From: Comamonadaceae bacterium
GTDB taxonomy: Bacteria > Pseudomonadota > Gammaproteobacteria > Burkholderiales > Burkholderiaceae_C
NCBI GenBank assembly: GCA_008080595.1
Contig: VIKI01000061.1
Span: 25,732 to 60,721, forward strand
Direction: 5' to 3'
Length of the DNA: 34,990 bases
Shown here: positions 9,601-15,963 of the stretch, piece by piece
Layout: every line of letters begins with the position of its first letter
Position numbering within the stretch: position 1 is the first letter of the stretch
Notes under the pieces: generated by a model
What the model was told of the DNA's origin: nothing
The model's input: only the letters and a program-made list of their open reading frames with translations
Database searches by the model: none
Translations under genes and position numbers: made by a program

Positions 9601-9843
9601 GAAATAGAAAAAGCTGGGCAGATCCGCATCACCTTCATCACATTTGAACCAGATGCAAGGGTGTTGGCGTGTATGAAGATAGCTTGCCACCAAGGTGGAT
9701 TTTCCAGAGCCCCCCGGTGCACACACCCAAGTGACAGGCTTCTCCCTACCCGCGTCAAGCAAGGAAAACAAACGCTCCCTTTGAACAGCCCGGCAAAGAA
9801 CCGGACGTGAAATTTTGGCCAGTGTGCTTATGTTTTCCATCAT
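6640..9843 (-). CDS. MalT-like ATPase/TPR regulator with C-terminal winged helix and BTAD domain
   Basis: This 1067-residue regulator has a P-loop at residues 42-50 (APGGSGKST) in an N-terminal STAND-type ATPase domain like that of MalT. A long TPR-like helical middle follows (about 330-800). The C-terminal part starts near YPIKIYTLGRFEI, a typical opening of an OmpR-type winged helix, and continues with LTDALWPDADGDHALKSFESTLSRLRKLLG. The end (HFLPADSAHAF onward) is a bacterial transcriptional activator (BTAD) domain as in SARP proteins. Such proteins are usually ATP-dependent activators that oligomerise on a ligand. The start MMENIS has no strong ribosome site. It sits inside the array and reads against it, so it is a candidate pathway regulator, though the ECF system is a rival candidate. 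Its base composition looks somewhat lower in G+C than its surroundings. Confidence 0.85.
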   Translation of the reverse strand: MMENISTLAKISRPVLCRAVQRERLFSLLDAGREKPVTWVCAPGGSGKSTLVASYLHTRQHPCIWFKCDEGDADLPSFFYFMGLAAQNAEPYGKPLPLLTPEYLAGIATFTRRYFEALFSRFTTIVFDNYQNVPADAPFHDMLATALDVIPDGVCVLVISRDEPPSALARLRARDHIGLLGYADIRFTLDESRELILGRVAQLDGGIVKALHEKAAGWPAGIVLMLERGRLNGQEIASATDCASDRVFDYFAGEILSKTSLEFQDFLLKTAFLPILTVALAEKLTGIGHTQQMLASLHSRHFFTERLSDHDPQYQYHPLFRDFLLNRAQNTYCSADLITLRRVAAGLLEQVGRMEDAAQLYADAGDRTGLSRMISGHARELLIQGRRRTLEEWLTSLPGGLSDDEPWLWYWSGLCAFPLDMPRTRGYLEHAFELFVVSDDSAGIYLSWAAIVDSYAFGLDEWQALDESITRFEALRGSRATYPSPEIELIVSSRMLIALTLRKTDQPQRVQEWILRVGALLEGKPSFDIQMDTLFCMSVYYLWKGEYDKNSLLLARADAEICQGRPAHFAVIRIKLMKGINDWITANYDAALQALSEGLNISAESGVHVFDSLLWGFRVAAEMASGNMELAASLLKQQMSTLLGMEKTLDSYFYHVNAAWFSLLVGTPLRAVEHLDVMAVKAQRMGTPYYWALWHIGVALTEFMLDHREEAQKHIQNALQISLSMKSQVMEWYSLLIAAWMALRQNKQAEGLLLLHRSLSLGRRYGYVHLEFYLPDVMRFLFAVALAEGIEPEYVKRTIRKLRLTPPQPPDDAASAGYLEKWPYPIKIYTLGRFEIVRADEPLYCTGKEQKKPLELLKALIVRGGRDIPVEWLTDALWPDADGDHALKSFESTLSRLRKLLGDETSITCRARQVTINPLRCWVDMLALNHLFEEIGQLAPERSVLLCEKALALNKGHFLPADSAHAFVMNSRETIRSKLLRIILAAGQHCEQNGAWQQAADFYAKGIETDHLAEEVYRSLMLCQRKLGNHAAVAKTFHRCRSLLQSELSIEPSPETTAVYTAMVGKQ

Positions 9844-10145
9844 GAGAGGGGGCGGGGATTGAACAACACCTTACCAGCCGAAATCATCGACTGTCAAAAC
9901 AACGGCGTTTGAGACGGCTCTTGCACCATCATCTCCTGACGATAACGCATCGGTTTTGACCGCCACTTGATGGTGATCAACCCGAAGTCTCAACGCTCTA
10001 TAGGCCTTGTGCAGCACTCCAACACCATGGGGACTCCCGGTTTTGGTATCGCCCCTATGCCCACAAGCTTCACAGCCGCCACGCATGGACTCTGTCGCAG
10101 GACATTGCAGGAATTGCTGAATTTTTTGGAAGACTTTGAAAAAAG
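9844..10145. other. Non-coding gap between the regulator and precursor 10220
   Basis: I see no convincing gene here. The last 40 bases before the promoter element (GAATTGCTGAATTTTTTGG at about 10110) resemble the 3' ends of the array's precursor genes, where an AAATTCTGCTGA stop region is followed by TTTTTTG. This may be the leftover tail of a precursor gene lost or displaced when the minus-strand segment arrived. Upstream of the regulator I find no clear promoter. Confidence 0.4.
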
Positions 10146-10175
10146 TGCAACCCATCCGGGCTGGTTGTTACTCAC
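10146..10175 (+). promoter_or_regulatory. ECF-like promoter element before precursor 10220
   Basis: TGCAACC, 14 nt, GTTACTCAC (second block from 10167), 53 nt before the ATG. Confidence 0.6.
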
Positions 10176-10219
10176 TCACCGACACCCGTCAAATTTAATC
10201 AACCCAAAAGGAGAACCCC

Positions 10220-10585
10220 ATGTCTTTATCCCCCCAAACCCTCAGCGCCTTGCAAACCCTCATGACCCAAGATAAGACCTTGCTGGCCCAGGTGCAAGGC
10301 ACTGACGATGCGGCACAAGCGGCCAGCATCATTGCCGCAGCCGCTGCCAAAAATGGCATTGAAATCAATGAAGCTGAGTTGACTCAGCACTTTGAGGAAG
10401 CCTCCAAAGCCGCTGCCAACCAGGCCCTGAGCGACAGCCAACTCGAAGCTGTGGCCGGGGGCATGAATGACACCGAGAAGATGGTACTGGTCTCCATTCT
10501 TTCTTTCGGTATCGGCTGCGCCCTGGTCAGCTTCACCCAGGCGGTTAAAGGCAGCGCGGCTGGATTTGACCAAAAATTCTGCTGA
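10220..10585 (+). CDS. Nif11-leader RiPP precursor 4
   Basis: A 121-residue precursor: 81-residue leader (MSLSPQTLSALQTLM to LSDSQLEAVAGG) and a 40-residue core starting MNDTEKMVLVSILSFGIGCA and ending GFDQKFC. AAAAGGAGA precedes the ATG, a strong ribosome site. The core has two Cys and four Ser. It forms a single-gene unit with its own promoter element and is followed by a palindromic repeat. Confidence 0.88.
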   Translation: MSLSPQTLSALQTLMTQDKTLLAQVQGTDDAAQAASIIAAAAAKNGIEINEAELTQHFEEASKAAANQALSDSQLEAVAGGMNDTEKMVLVSILSFGIGCALVSFTQAVKGSAAGFDQKFC

Positions 10586-10598
10586 TTCAGAGCTGCAG

Positions 10599-10628
10599 GT
10601 CGGGTTAGCGCGAAGCGCGTAACCCGAC
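10599..10628. repeat. Palindromic GTCGGGTTA repeat, copy 1
   Basis: GTCGGGTTAGCGC, a 3-nt loop, then GCGCGTAACCCGAC: a near-perfect palindrome 14 bp after a stop codon. A very similar palindrome lies at 19380-19407 and a decayed one at 31211-31245. It splits the usual 3' region of the precursor gene, as if inserted there; it may act as a transcript-stabilising or terminating hairpin. Confidence 0.6.
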
Positions 10629-10673
10629 AGAAACTGCAATAAGCCTGATTTTTTGCAGCGTACCGGCAAGGAG

Positions 10674-10703
10674 TGCAACCTATTTGACAGGTCTGTTACT
10701 CAC
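10674..10703 (+). promoter_or_regulatory. ECF-like promoter element before the broken precursor
   Basis: TGCAACC, 14 nt, GTTACTCAC (second block from 10695), 54 nt before the ATG at 10749. It would still drive the intact precursor at 11146. Confidence 0.58.
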
Positions 10704-10748
10704 TACCCACCACCCCGTCAAATTCAATCAACCCACAAGGAATCACCC

Positions 10749-11086
10749 ATGTCTTTATCCGCCCCAACCCTCAGCGCCCTGCAAGCCCTCATGACTCAAG
10801 ACAAAGCCTTGCTGGCCCAGGTGCCGCTACAAAAAACGGCATCCCCGTGAATGAAGCCGACCTGACCACCCATCTGCAAGAAGTCTCTGCCGCCCTCACC
10901 AGCCAGACCCTGAGCGACAGCCAACTTGACACAGTGGCAGGCGGCTTTATGCCATCGCCCTTGATTGGCAGTGACGACGAGAGGATGACCACACTCTCGA
11001 TCATGACGCTGGGATTGGGCTGCGCCATCGTGAGCATTGGTCAAAGAGCCGGAGACATGATGAATTTCACCAAAAAGTATTGCTGA
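10749..11086 (+). pseudogene. Nif11-leader RiPP precursor 5, frameshifted by an internal deletion
   Basis: The ATG frame reads MSLSAPTLSALQALMTQDKA, then LLAQV, and then leaves the family pattern, stopping at 10850. The second frame picks up the leader at A-A-T-K-N-G-I-P-V-N-E-A-D-L, runs through LSDSQLDTVAGG and ends in a normal core (MTTLSIMTLGLGCAIVSIG, then FTKKYC). Compared with the paralogues, about 46 nt encoding Q-x-T-D-D-A-A-Q-A-A-x-x-I-A are missing just after the LLAQV codons near 10825. The rest is well preserved, so the deletion is recent or is a sequence error. As read, it cannot make the full precursor. Confidence 0.82.
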
Positions 11087-11145
11087 TCGCCCGCCCTGAA
11101 ATACCCAAGCCTCTCGTTTCACCCCATCCAACCAAGACCCACCTC

Positions 11146-11538
11146 ATGTCATTGTCAGAACAAGCCCTCACATCCTTGAAATCCCTCATGGCCCAAGACC
11201 AAGAACTCTTGACCCGTGTGCAAGCCGCAGGCGATACCGCCCAGGCCGCAGCCCTGATTGCGCAGGCAGCTGCCCAAAAAGGCCTTGCCATTGATGCCTC
11301 CGAACTGACGGCCCATTTTGCGCAAGCCGCCCAAACCCTGGCCTCTCAAGCTTTAAGCGATGGCCAACTCGAAGCCGTGGCCGGCGGCTATTACATGCCC
11401 GGACGGATCACGGGGATGGATGACAACACCCGGATGACCTTGATCTCAGTTATCACGCTCGGCCTTGGCTGCGCGGTCATCAGCATCGGACAGGCTGCGG
11501 GAGACAAGATGGGCACTTTTGAGAAGAAATTCTGTTGA
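11146..11538 (+). CDS. Nif11-leader RiPP precursor 6
   Basis: A 130-residue precursor, leader 81 residues ending LSDGQLEAVAGG. Its 49-residue core is the longest of the consensus type: an extra YYMPGRITGMDDN stretch precedes RMTLISVITLGLGCAVISIG, and it ends FEKKFC. No promoter element or strong ribosome site precedes it; it lies 59 bp after the broken precursor and probably shares its transcript. Confidence 0.86.
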   Translation: MSLSEQALTSLKSLMAQDQELLTRVQAAGDTAQAAALIAQAAAQKGLAIDASELTAHFAQAAQTLASQALSDGQLEAVAGGYYMPGRITGMDDNTRMTLISVITLGLGCAVISIGQAAGDKMGTFEKKFC

Positions 11539-11561
11539 TTTTTTGGGAGGGCTCGAGAAAG

Positions 11562-11591
11562 TGCACCCCATTCGATCAAGCCGTTACTCAC
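11562..11591 (+). promoter_or_regulatory. ECF-like promoter element before precursor 11637
   Basis: TGCACCC (one mismatch to TGCAACC), 14 nt, GTTACTCAC (second block from 11583), 54 nt before the ATG. Confidence 0.55.
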
Positions 11592-11636
11592 GATCCAACA
11601 CCCCGTCACATTCAATCAACCCTCAAGGAGGACCTC

Positions 11637-12002
11637 ATGTCTTTATCCGCCCCAACCCTTAGTGCCCTGCAAGCCCTCATGACACAAGACACGGCCTTGC
11701 TGGCCCAGGTGCAAGCCACCGATGATGCGGCACAAGCTGCCGCCACCATTGCTCAGGCGGCCGCCAGGCAGGGCATTGCCGTCAGCGAGACCGATCTGCA
11801 CACCCATTTTTCGCAGGCCCGCCAAGCGGTAGCGGACCAGTCCTTGAGCGATGGGCAATTGGAGTCGGTGGCTGGCGGCATAACGAACGACCAATTCGCC
11901 ATGCTCATGGCATCGCTGATGACGCTAGGCATTGCCTGCGCCATCATCAGCATTGCCCATGCCGCGGGCGACAAGATCGGCTTTGACAAAAAGCAGTGCT
12001 GA
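11637..12002 (+). CDS. Nif11-leader RiPP precursor 7
   Basis: A 121-residue precursor preceded by AAGGAGGA, the best ribosome site of the array. The 81-residue leader ends LSDGQLESVAGG; the 40-residue core reads ITNDQFAMLMASLMTLGIAC, continues AIISIAHAAG and ends FDKKQC. The glycine before the core Cys is Ala here. It is followed 109 bp later by precursor 8 without its own promoter element. Confidence 0.87.
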   Translation: MSLSAPTLSALQALMTQDTALLAQVQATDDAAQAAATIAQAAARQGIAVSETDLHTHFSQARQAVADQSLSDGQLESVAGGITNDQFAMLMASLMTLGIACAIISIAHAAGDKIGFDKKQC

Positions 12003-12111
12003 GGAATGCAGAAATGCCACATATCCCATTTCTGGGGGCACTGGCAATTTCCGCATCTCTGAAAACAAAGACTCACCCAACCCCACACCCCATTGACTCA
12101 AGGAGATTGTC

Positions 12112-12492
12112 ATGTCACTCCCCGAAACCACTCTGACTCAACTGCAAGACCTGATGCGCAAGAACAGCACTTTGCTAGCCCAAGTCCAGGCGGCAGACGA
12201 TGCCGCCCACATCGCAGCGATCATTGCACAGGCTGCTGCACAAAGCGGCATCACCGTGACCCACAGCGAGCTCGTTGCGCATTTCGAGCAGGAGGCCCGG
12301 GATGCGGCTACACCCTTGCTCAGTGATGCGCAATTGGATGCCATCGCGGGCGGCATGAACCGCGACGAGTTCATTGCCATGTCGGTGTTCACCTTGGGAT
12401 GGGGCTGCTTTGGTGTCAGCATGGAAAAACGCAAGACAAAAGTTCCAAATAACCTGGGAGATTTCGGCACCGTGGAGTTCTGCCTGAGCTGA
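12112..12492 (+). CDS. Nif11-leader RiPP precursor 8, divergent core
   Basis: A 126-residue precursor with AAGGAG before the ATG. The leader starts MSLPETTLTQLQDLM and ends LSDAQLDAIAGG at residue 81. The core keeps AMSVFTLGWGCFGVSM but has a basic, Pro/Asn-rich second half and ends VEFCLS, so the last Cys is followed by two residues. Its leader start MSLPETTLTQLQ is shared only with the gene at 14648; both are second genes of their units and both have divergent cores, so they form a subgroup. Confidence 0.85.
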   Translation: MSLPETTLTQLQDLMRKNSTLLAQVQAADDAAHIAAIIAQAAAQSGITVTHSELVAHFEQEARDAATPLLSDAQLDAIAGGMNRDEFIAMSVFTLGWGCFGVSMEKRKTKVPNNLGDFGTVEFCLS

Positions 12493-12518
12493 CATTTTTA
12501 AGTGGCATCAAAGAAAAG

Positions 12519-12548
12519 TGCAACCCATTTGATAAGTCGGTTACTCAC
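12519..12548 (+). promoter_or_regulatory. ECF-like promoter element before precursor 12594
   Basis: TGCAACC, 14 nt, GTTACTCAC (second block from 12540), 54 nt before the ATG. Confidence 0.6.
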
Positions 12549-12593
12549 GATCCGACACCCCGTCAAATTCAATCAACTCACAAGGAAGCACCC

Positions 12594-13001
12594 ATGTCTT
12601 TATCCGACCAAACCCTCAGCGCCCTGCAAGCCCTCATGACTCAAGACAAAGCCTTGCTGGCCCAGGTGCAAGCCCTCATGACTCAAGACAAAGCCTTGCT
12701 GGCCCAGGTGCAAGGCACGGACGATGCCGCACAAGCCGCCAGCATCATCGCCACAGCCGCAGCAAAAAGTGGCATTGAAATCAGTGAAGCCGAATTGGCC
12801 ACGCACTTTGAAGAAACCTCCAAAGCCGCCGCCAATCAAGCCCTGAGCGACAGCCAGCTCGAAGCCGTAGCGGGTGGTGGCATCAAAAGGGACGACATGA
12901 TCCTCATCTCGATCATCACCCTGGGGGCAGGTTGCGCCGTCATCAGCATCAAGCAAGCCGTGACCAAGCGCCTCGGTTTTGGTGACGAGAAGTTCTGCTG
13001 A
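12594..13001 (+). CDS. Nif11-leader RiPP precursor 9, with a duplicated leader segment
   Basis: A 135-residue precursor. Its leader is 95 residues, the usual 81 plus 14 extra, because QALMTQDKALLAQV occurs twice in tandem. It then continues normally to LSDSQLEAVAGG. The 40-residue core contains MILISIITLGAGCAVISI and ends FGDEKFC. AAGGAA precedes the ATG. The extra turns of helix fall in the N-terminal half of the leader, well away from the cleavage site, so the product core is unaffected but leader recognition might be. Confidence 0.88.
   Translation: MSLSDQTLSALQALMTQDKALLAQVQALMTQDKALLAQVQGTDDAAQAASIIATAAAKSGIEISEAELATHFEETSKAAANQALSDSQLEAVAGGGIKRDDMILISIITLGAGCAVISIKQAVTKRLGFGDEKFC
12627..12710 (+). 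repeat. Perfect 42-bp tandem duplication inside a precursor leader
   Basis: Units 12627-12668 and 12669-12710 are identical over 42 bp, 14 codons, in frame. Absence of any mismatch points to a recent event. Confidence 0.95.
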
Positions 13002-13026
13002 TTTTTTGCACCGCTTGCGCAAACCT

Positions 13027-13056
13027 TGCAACCTATTGGATGCCATCGTTACTCAC
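13027..13056 (+). promoter_or_regulatory. ECF-like promoter element before precursor 13101
   Basis: TGCAACC, 14 nt, GTTACTCAC (second block from 13048), 53 nt before the ATG. Confidence 0.6.
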
Positions 13057-13100
13057 TACCCAACACCTCGTCACAGTCCATCAACCCCCAAGGGAACCCC

Positions 13101-13460
13101 ATGTCTTTATCCGAACCAACCCTGATCGCCCTGCAAACCCTCATGGCGCAAGACCAGGAACTTCTGGCACATGTACAAGCCGCAGACGATGCAGACCAGG
13201 CCGCCGCCCTGATCGCCGAAGCTGCAACCCGACACGGTATTGCAGTCAAGGTCACCGAACTGCAAACCTATTTCGCACAGGTCAGCCAAGCCGCAGCCGG
13301 TCAGGCATTAAACGATGCGCAACTCGATGCCGTGGCTGGTGGTTGGTCCAATCGGGACACCATGATCACCTTGTCTGTCCTGACCCTGGGCATGTCCTGT
13401 GTATTTTTCAGCGCGGCCGAGGGTGCCTACGGCATCAAAAAACGCATGTGTGAGCTATGA
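13101..13460 (+). CDS. Nif11-leader RiPP precursor 10
   Basis: A 119-residue precursor with the shortest core, 38 residues. The leader ends LNDAQLDAVAGG (Asn replaces Ser) at residue 81. The core contains MITLSVLTLGMSCVFFSA and ends KKRMCEL, so two residues follow the last Cys. The motif glycine before Cys is Ser here, giving L-G-M-S-C. AAGGGAA precedes the ATG. Confidence 0.87.
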   Translation: MSLSEPTLIALQTLMAQDQELLAHVQAADDADQAAALIAEAATRHGIAVKVTELQTYFAQVSQAAAGQALNDAQLDAVAGGWSNRDTMITLSVLTLGMSCVFFSAAEGAYGIKKRMCEL

Positions 13461-13680
13461 GTGGCGAGGGGTTTGAACACACCACCATCCCTTGCTGGGA
13501 CGGTTACTCCCTGCCCGAAATCCGTCACAAGCGCCCCAGATCCCTCCGTTGGTTGCGTCCGAATGGGTTGCCTGGAGCCCTGGGCAGCCCGCAAAAAGCC
13601 CACGGCCTGGGACGGCGAGAAGACGCTGAAACCGCGCGAATGACCGCTCCACAACAAACCGGATATGAGCACATGGGGTA
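13461..13680. other. Non-coding gap with a second, degenerate GTTACTC element
   Basis: No believable gene is seen. At 13503 the sequence GTTACTCCCTGCCCGAAATC, followed by CGTCACA, mirrors the layout of the promoter-linked leader (GTTACTCAC, then CCCGACA, then CGTCA), but the first block (TGCAACC) is missing at the right distance. The remaining 150 bp have no similarity to a precursor that I can see. It could be a decayed precursor unit or an unrelated inserted repeat. Confidence 0.35.
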
Positions 13681-13710
13681 ATTGACTTATTTGCTGCCAT
13701 CGTTACTCAC
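13681..13710 (+). promoter_or_regulatory. Degenerate promoter element before precursor 13755
   Basis: The second block GTTACTCAC (from 13702) is intact and 53 nt before the ATG, but the first block position reads ATTGACT instead of TGCAACC. This is the only one of the twelve copies with a poor first block, so this unit may be weak or silent. Confidence 0.35.
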
Positions 13711-13754
13711 TACCTGACACCTCGTCACAGCCCATCAACCCCCAGGGGAACTCC

Positions 13755-14123
13755 ATGTCTTTATCTGAACAAACCCTCAGCGCATTGCAACAACTCATGG
13801 CCCAAAACCAAGCGCTGCGGGCAAGCGTGCAGACCACCAGCGATGCCCATCAGGCCGCAGCACTGATTGCTGAAGCCGCTGCAAAAAACAACATTTCGGT
13901 GAGTGCAGCCGAATTGACATCTCATTTTGAACAGCTGTCTGCCGCCATCAACAACCAAGCCCTGACCGATGAGCAACTGACCACTGTGGCAGGTGGCATG
14001 AGTGACGACGAGATGATGCTCATGGTTTCTTTCTTGTCATTCGGATTTCTCTGTGCCATGAAAAGCATGGCGGATGTCGCCGGACTCAAGGGCGCAGTGG
14101 GGATGCACAAAAAATTCTGCTGA
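13755..14123 (+). CDS. Nif11-leader RiPP precursor 11
   Basis: A 122-residue precursor. The leader ends LTDEQLTTVAGG at residue 81, a departure from LSDSQLEAVAGG. The 41-residue core starts MSDDEMMLMVSFLSFGFLCA, continues MKSMADVAG and ends MHKKFC; the glycine before the core Cys is Leu. Its promoter element has lost its first block. Together these changes suggest relaxed selection, but the frame is intact and the C-terminal Cys is kept. Confidence 0.85.
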   Translation: MSLSEQTLSALQQLMAQNQALRASVQTTSDAHQAAALIAEAAAKNNISVSAAELTSHFEQLSAAINNQALTDEQLTTVAGGMSDDEMMLMVSFLSFGFLCAMKSMADVAGLKGAVGMHKKFC

Positions 14124-14150
14124 CATTTTTTGAACAGCACCCCCAGAGAG

Positions 14151-14180
14151 TGCAACCCATTCGATCAGGCGGTTACTCAC
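14151..14180 (+). promoter_or_regulatory. ECF-like promoter element before precursor 14226
   Basis: TGCAACC, 14 nt, GTTACTCAC (second block from 14172), 54 nt before the ATG. Confidence 0.6.
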
Positions 14181-14225
14181 TCTCCGACAAGCCGTCAAAC
14201 TCATTCACATCCCCAGGAACGCCCC

Positions 14226-14603
14226 ATGTCTTTATCCGAACAAACCCTCAGCGCCTTGCAAACCATGATGGCACAAGACAGCGCCTTGCTGGCTCAAGTT
14301 CAGGGCGCTGAAGATACGGCCCAGGCGGTCAGCTGCATCGCCCAGGCCGCCGCACAAAAGGGCATCACCCTCAACGCTGCCGAGCTGTCCGCGTATTTTG
14401 AAGCACGCAGCCAGCGCGCAAGCACGCAGGCGCTCAGTGATGAGCAACTTGAAGCGGTAGCTGGTGGGGTCTCAGAGACCGACAAGCTGATCCTGCTGTC
14501 AGTCTTCACTTTGGGCCTCGGTTGCATCGCCTTCAGCGCAGGTCAGGCGGTGGGTCATCCTGATAACCCGGAGCTCATCGGGATCAAGAAAAAATTCTGC
14601 TGA
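14226..14603 (+). CDS. Nif11-leader RiPP precursor 12
   Basis: A 125-residue precursor; the leader ends LSDEQLEAVAGG at residue 81 and carries a Cys (VSCIAQAA), rare in these leaders. The 44-residue core has LILLSVFTLGLGCIAFSAGQ, a hydrophilic H-P-D-N-P linker and ends IKKKFC. A precursor with a very different core follows after 44 bp. Confidence 0.87.
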   Translation: MSLSEQTLSALQTMMAQDSALLAQVQGAEDTAQAVSCIAQAAAQKGITLNAAELSAYFEARSQRASTQALSDEQLEAVAGGVSETDKLILLSVFTLGLGCIAFSAGQAVGHPDNPELIGIKKKFC

Positions 14604-14647
14604 AGTGGCGCATTTCATCAGCGCTAAGCCCCCCCAAGGAAATCACC

Positions 14648-15025
14648 ATGTCACTGCCCGAAACCACCCTCACCCAGCTGCAAATCCTGATGCAACAAAA
14701 CCCCGCTTTGCGAGCCCAAGTTCAAGGGGCTGCGGATGCCGATCAGGCGGCTTGCCAGATTGCCGCCGCCGCTTCAGCCAACGGCATTGCCGTGAGCGAA
14801 GCAGATCTGAAGCGCTATTTTGCGCAAGCCAGCCAAGCCACCCCCAACCAGGCGCTCAGCGACGCGCAACTGGATGCCGTGGCTGGTGGTGGGTTGGGCG
14901 ATGCCATTGCTGAGAAGCGTTACTCCATCCTGATGATCCGCCACGGCGGCAACTGCGGAAATACCAGCGAAAAGCCCTGGAAGAACCCAGATTTTGATCG
15001 GTCGAACCCGCTCGGGCTCCAGTAA
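14648..15025 (+). CDS. Nif11-leader RiPP precursor 13, core unlike the others
   Basis: A 125-residue precursor with AAGGAAA before the ATG and a normal 81-residue leader (MSLPETTLTQLQILM to LSDAQLDAVAGG). The 44-residue core breaks the array pattern: it is hydrophilic, has one Cys in RHGGNCGNTSEKPW, and ends DRSNPLGLQ with no C-terminal Cys. It therefore encodes a different product, or its core has been replaced by a frameshift or recombination. It shares its leader type with the gene at 12112. Confidence 0.83.
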   Translation: MSLPETTLTQLQILMQQNPALRAQVQGAADADQAACQIAAAASANGIAVSEADLKRYFAQASQATPNQALSDAQLDAVAGGGLGDAIAEKRYSILMIRHGGNCGNTSEKPWKNPDFDRSNPLGLQ

Positions 15026-15069
15026 TGTTTGAACCTGGGGCTATGGGGGTCGAATACCCATTAAATCCT

Positions 15070-15099
15070 TGCAACCAAATGGATGCCCTCGTTACTCAC
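15070..15099 (+). promoter_or_regulatory. ECF-like promoter element before precursor 15145 and the LanM gene
   Basis: TGCAACC, 14 nt, GTTACTCAC (second block from 15091), 54 nt before the ATG. No other element lies before the synthetase gene, so this one probably drives both precursors and the enzyme. Confidence 0.6.
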
Positions 15100-15144
15100 T
15101 ACCCGACATCTCGTCACAGTTCATCAACCTTTCAGGAGAGCCCC

Positions 15145-15516
15145 ATGTCGATATCCGAACAAACCCTCAGCGCACTGCAACAACTCATGGCGCAAGACAA
15201 AACCTTGCTGGCCCAGGTACAAGCCAGCAGCCATACCGCACAGGCCGCCAACCTCATTGCTGATGCAGCAACCAAAGCCGGAATTGAAGTCAAGCTGGCC
15301 GATCTGACCGCGCATTTTGCCAACGCCGCTCAAACCGCGACCGGGCAAGCCTTGAGCGATCAACAGCTAGAGGCTGTGGCAGGTGGCTTCAAGATAGGTG
15401 ACGATGCTGCGATGATTCTCCTGTCGATTGTTTCCTTCGGCCTGACATGTGCGGTGGTCAGCATCACTCACGCAGCCAGCAAGGAAAAATTGGGTTTTGA
15501 GAAGAAGTACTGCTGA
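15145..15516 (+). CDS. Nif11-leader RiPP precursor 14
   Basis: A 123-residue precursor with CAGGAGA before the ATG. The leader (MSISEQTLSALQQLM to LSDQQLEAVAGG, 81 residues) is followed by a 42-residue core starting FKIGDDAAMILLSIVSFGLTC, then AVVSITHAA, ending FEKKYC. The base before the core Cys is Thr instead of Gly, a possible dehydration site next to the Cys. First gene of the unit that also contains the lanthipeptide synthetase. Confidence 0.87.
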   Translation: MSISEQTLSALQQLMAQDKTLLAQVQASSHTAQAANLIADAATKAGIEVKLADLTAHFANAAQTATGQALSDQQLEAVAGGFKIGDDAAMILLSIVSFGLTCAVVSITHAASKEKLGFEKKYC

Positions 15517-15570
15517 AGTTTCTCTGAAACGTCAGCACCCTATCCCACGCAATCACCCCAAGGAAATCCT

Positions 15571-15954
15571 ATGCCTTTATCCGAACAAACCCTCAGCGCA
15601 TTGCAGCAGCTCATGGCACAAAAGCAAGAGCTTGTGACGCAGGTTCAGGCCACGGACGATGCCACGCAAGCCGCTGTTCTCATTGCCGAAGCGGCTGCAA
15701 AAAGCGGTATTGCGGTGACTCCGTTTGAACTCGCTGCGTATTTTGAAGATGCTGCGAAAAACTTGGCAACGCAGGCTTTAAGCGACCAACAACTGGAGGT
15801 CGTGGCGGGGGGTGTACCCGATGACGGCTTGAGTGATGACACCCGCATGATCTTGATCTCGATTTTTTCATTGGGTACTGGCTGTGCCACTGTCAGCCTT
15901 ATTCAGGGGGTCTTTCATGACAACAGCGGGTTTGTCAACAAAAGATACTGCTGA
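15571..15954 (+). CDS. Nif11-leader RiPP precursor 15
   Basis: A 127-residue precursor with AAGGAAA before an ATG that opens MPLSEQ. The 81-residue leader ends LSDQQLEVVAGG. The 46-residue core contains MILISIFSLGTGCATVSL and ends VNKRYC. It stops nine bases before the synthetase start, so the two genes are surely co-transcribed and perhaps translationally coupled. Confidence 0.87.
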   Translation: MPLSEQTLSALQQLMAQKQELVTQVQATDDATQAAVLIAEAAAKSGIAVTPFELAAYFEDAAKNLATQALSDQQLEVVAGGVPDDGLSDDTRMILISIFSLGTGCATVSLIQGVFHDNSGFVNKRYC

Positions 15955-15963
15955 TTCACAACG

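Noticed and set aside
12009..12034. Hairpin CAGAAATG/CATTTCTG with a 10-nt loop after the precursor at 11637 as a terminator
   Set aside because: Eight A/T-rich pairs, a large loop and no T-run; too weak to call, and the next gene needs read-through because it has no promoter element.
13455..13700. Minus-strand frame of 81 codons in the gap between two precursor genes
   Set aside because: No ribosome site and no family I can name; it also overlaps a degenerate control element. I describe the stretch as non-coding instead.
4620..15099. Regularly recurring short sequence before many genes, as in a CRISPR array
   Set aside because: The copies are 400-800 bp apart or more, each stands before a coding gene, and the intervening DNA codes for related proteins; there are no short unique spacers and no cas genes.
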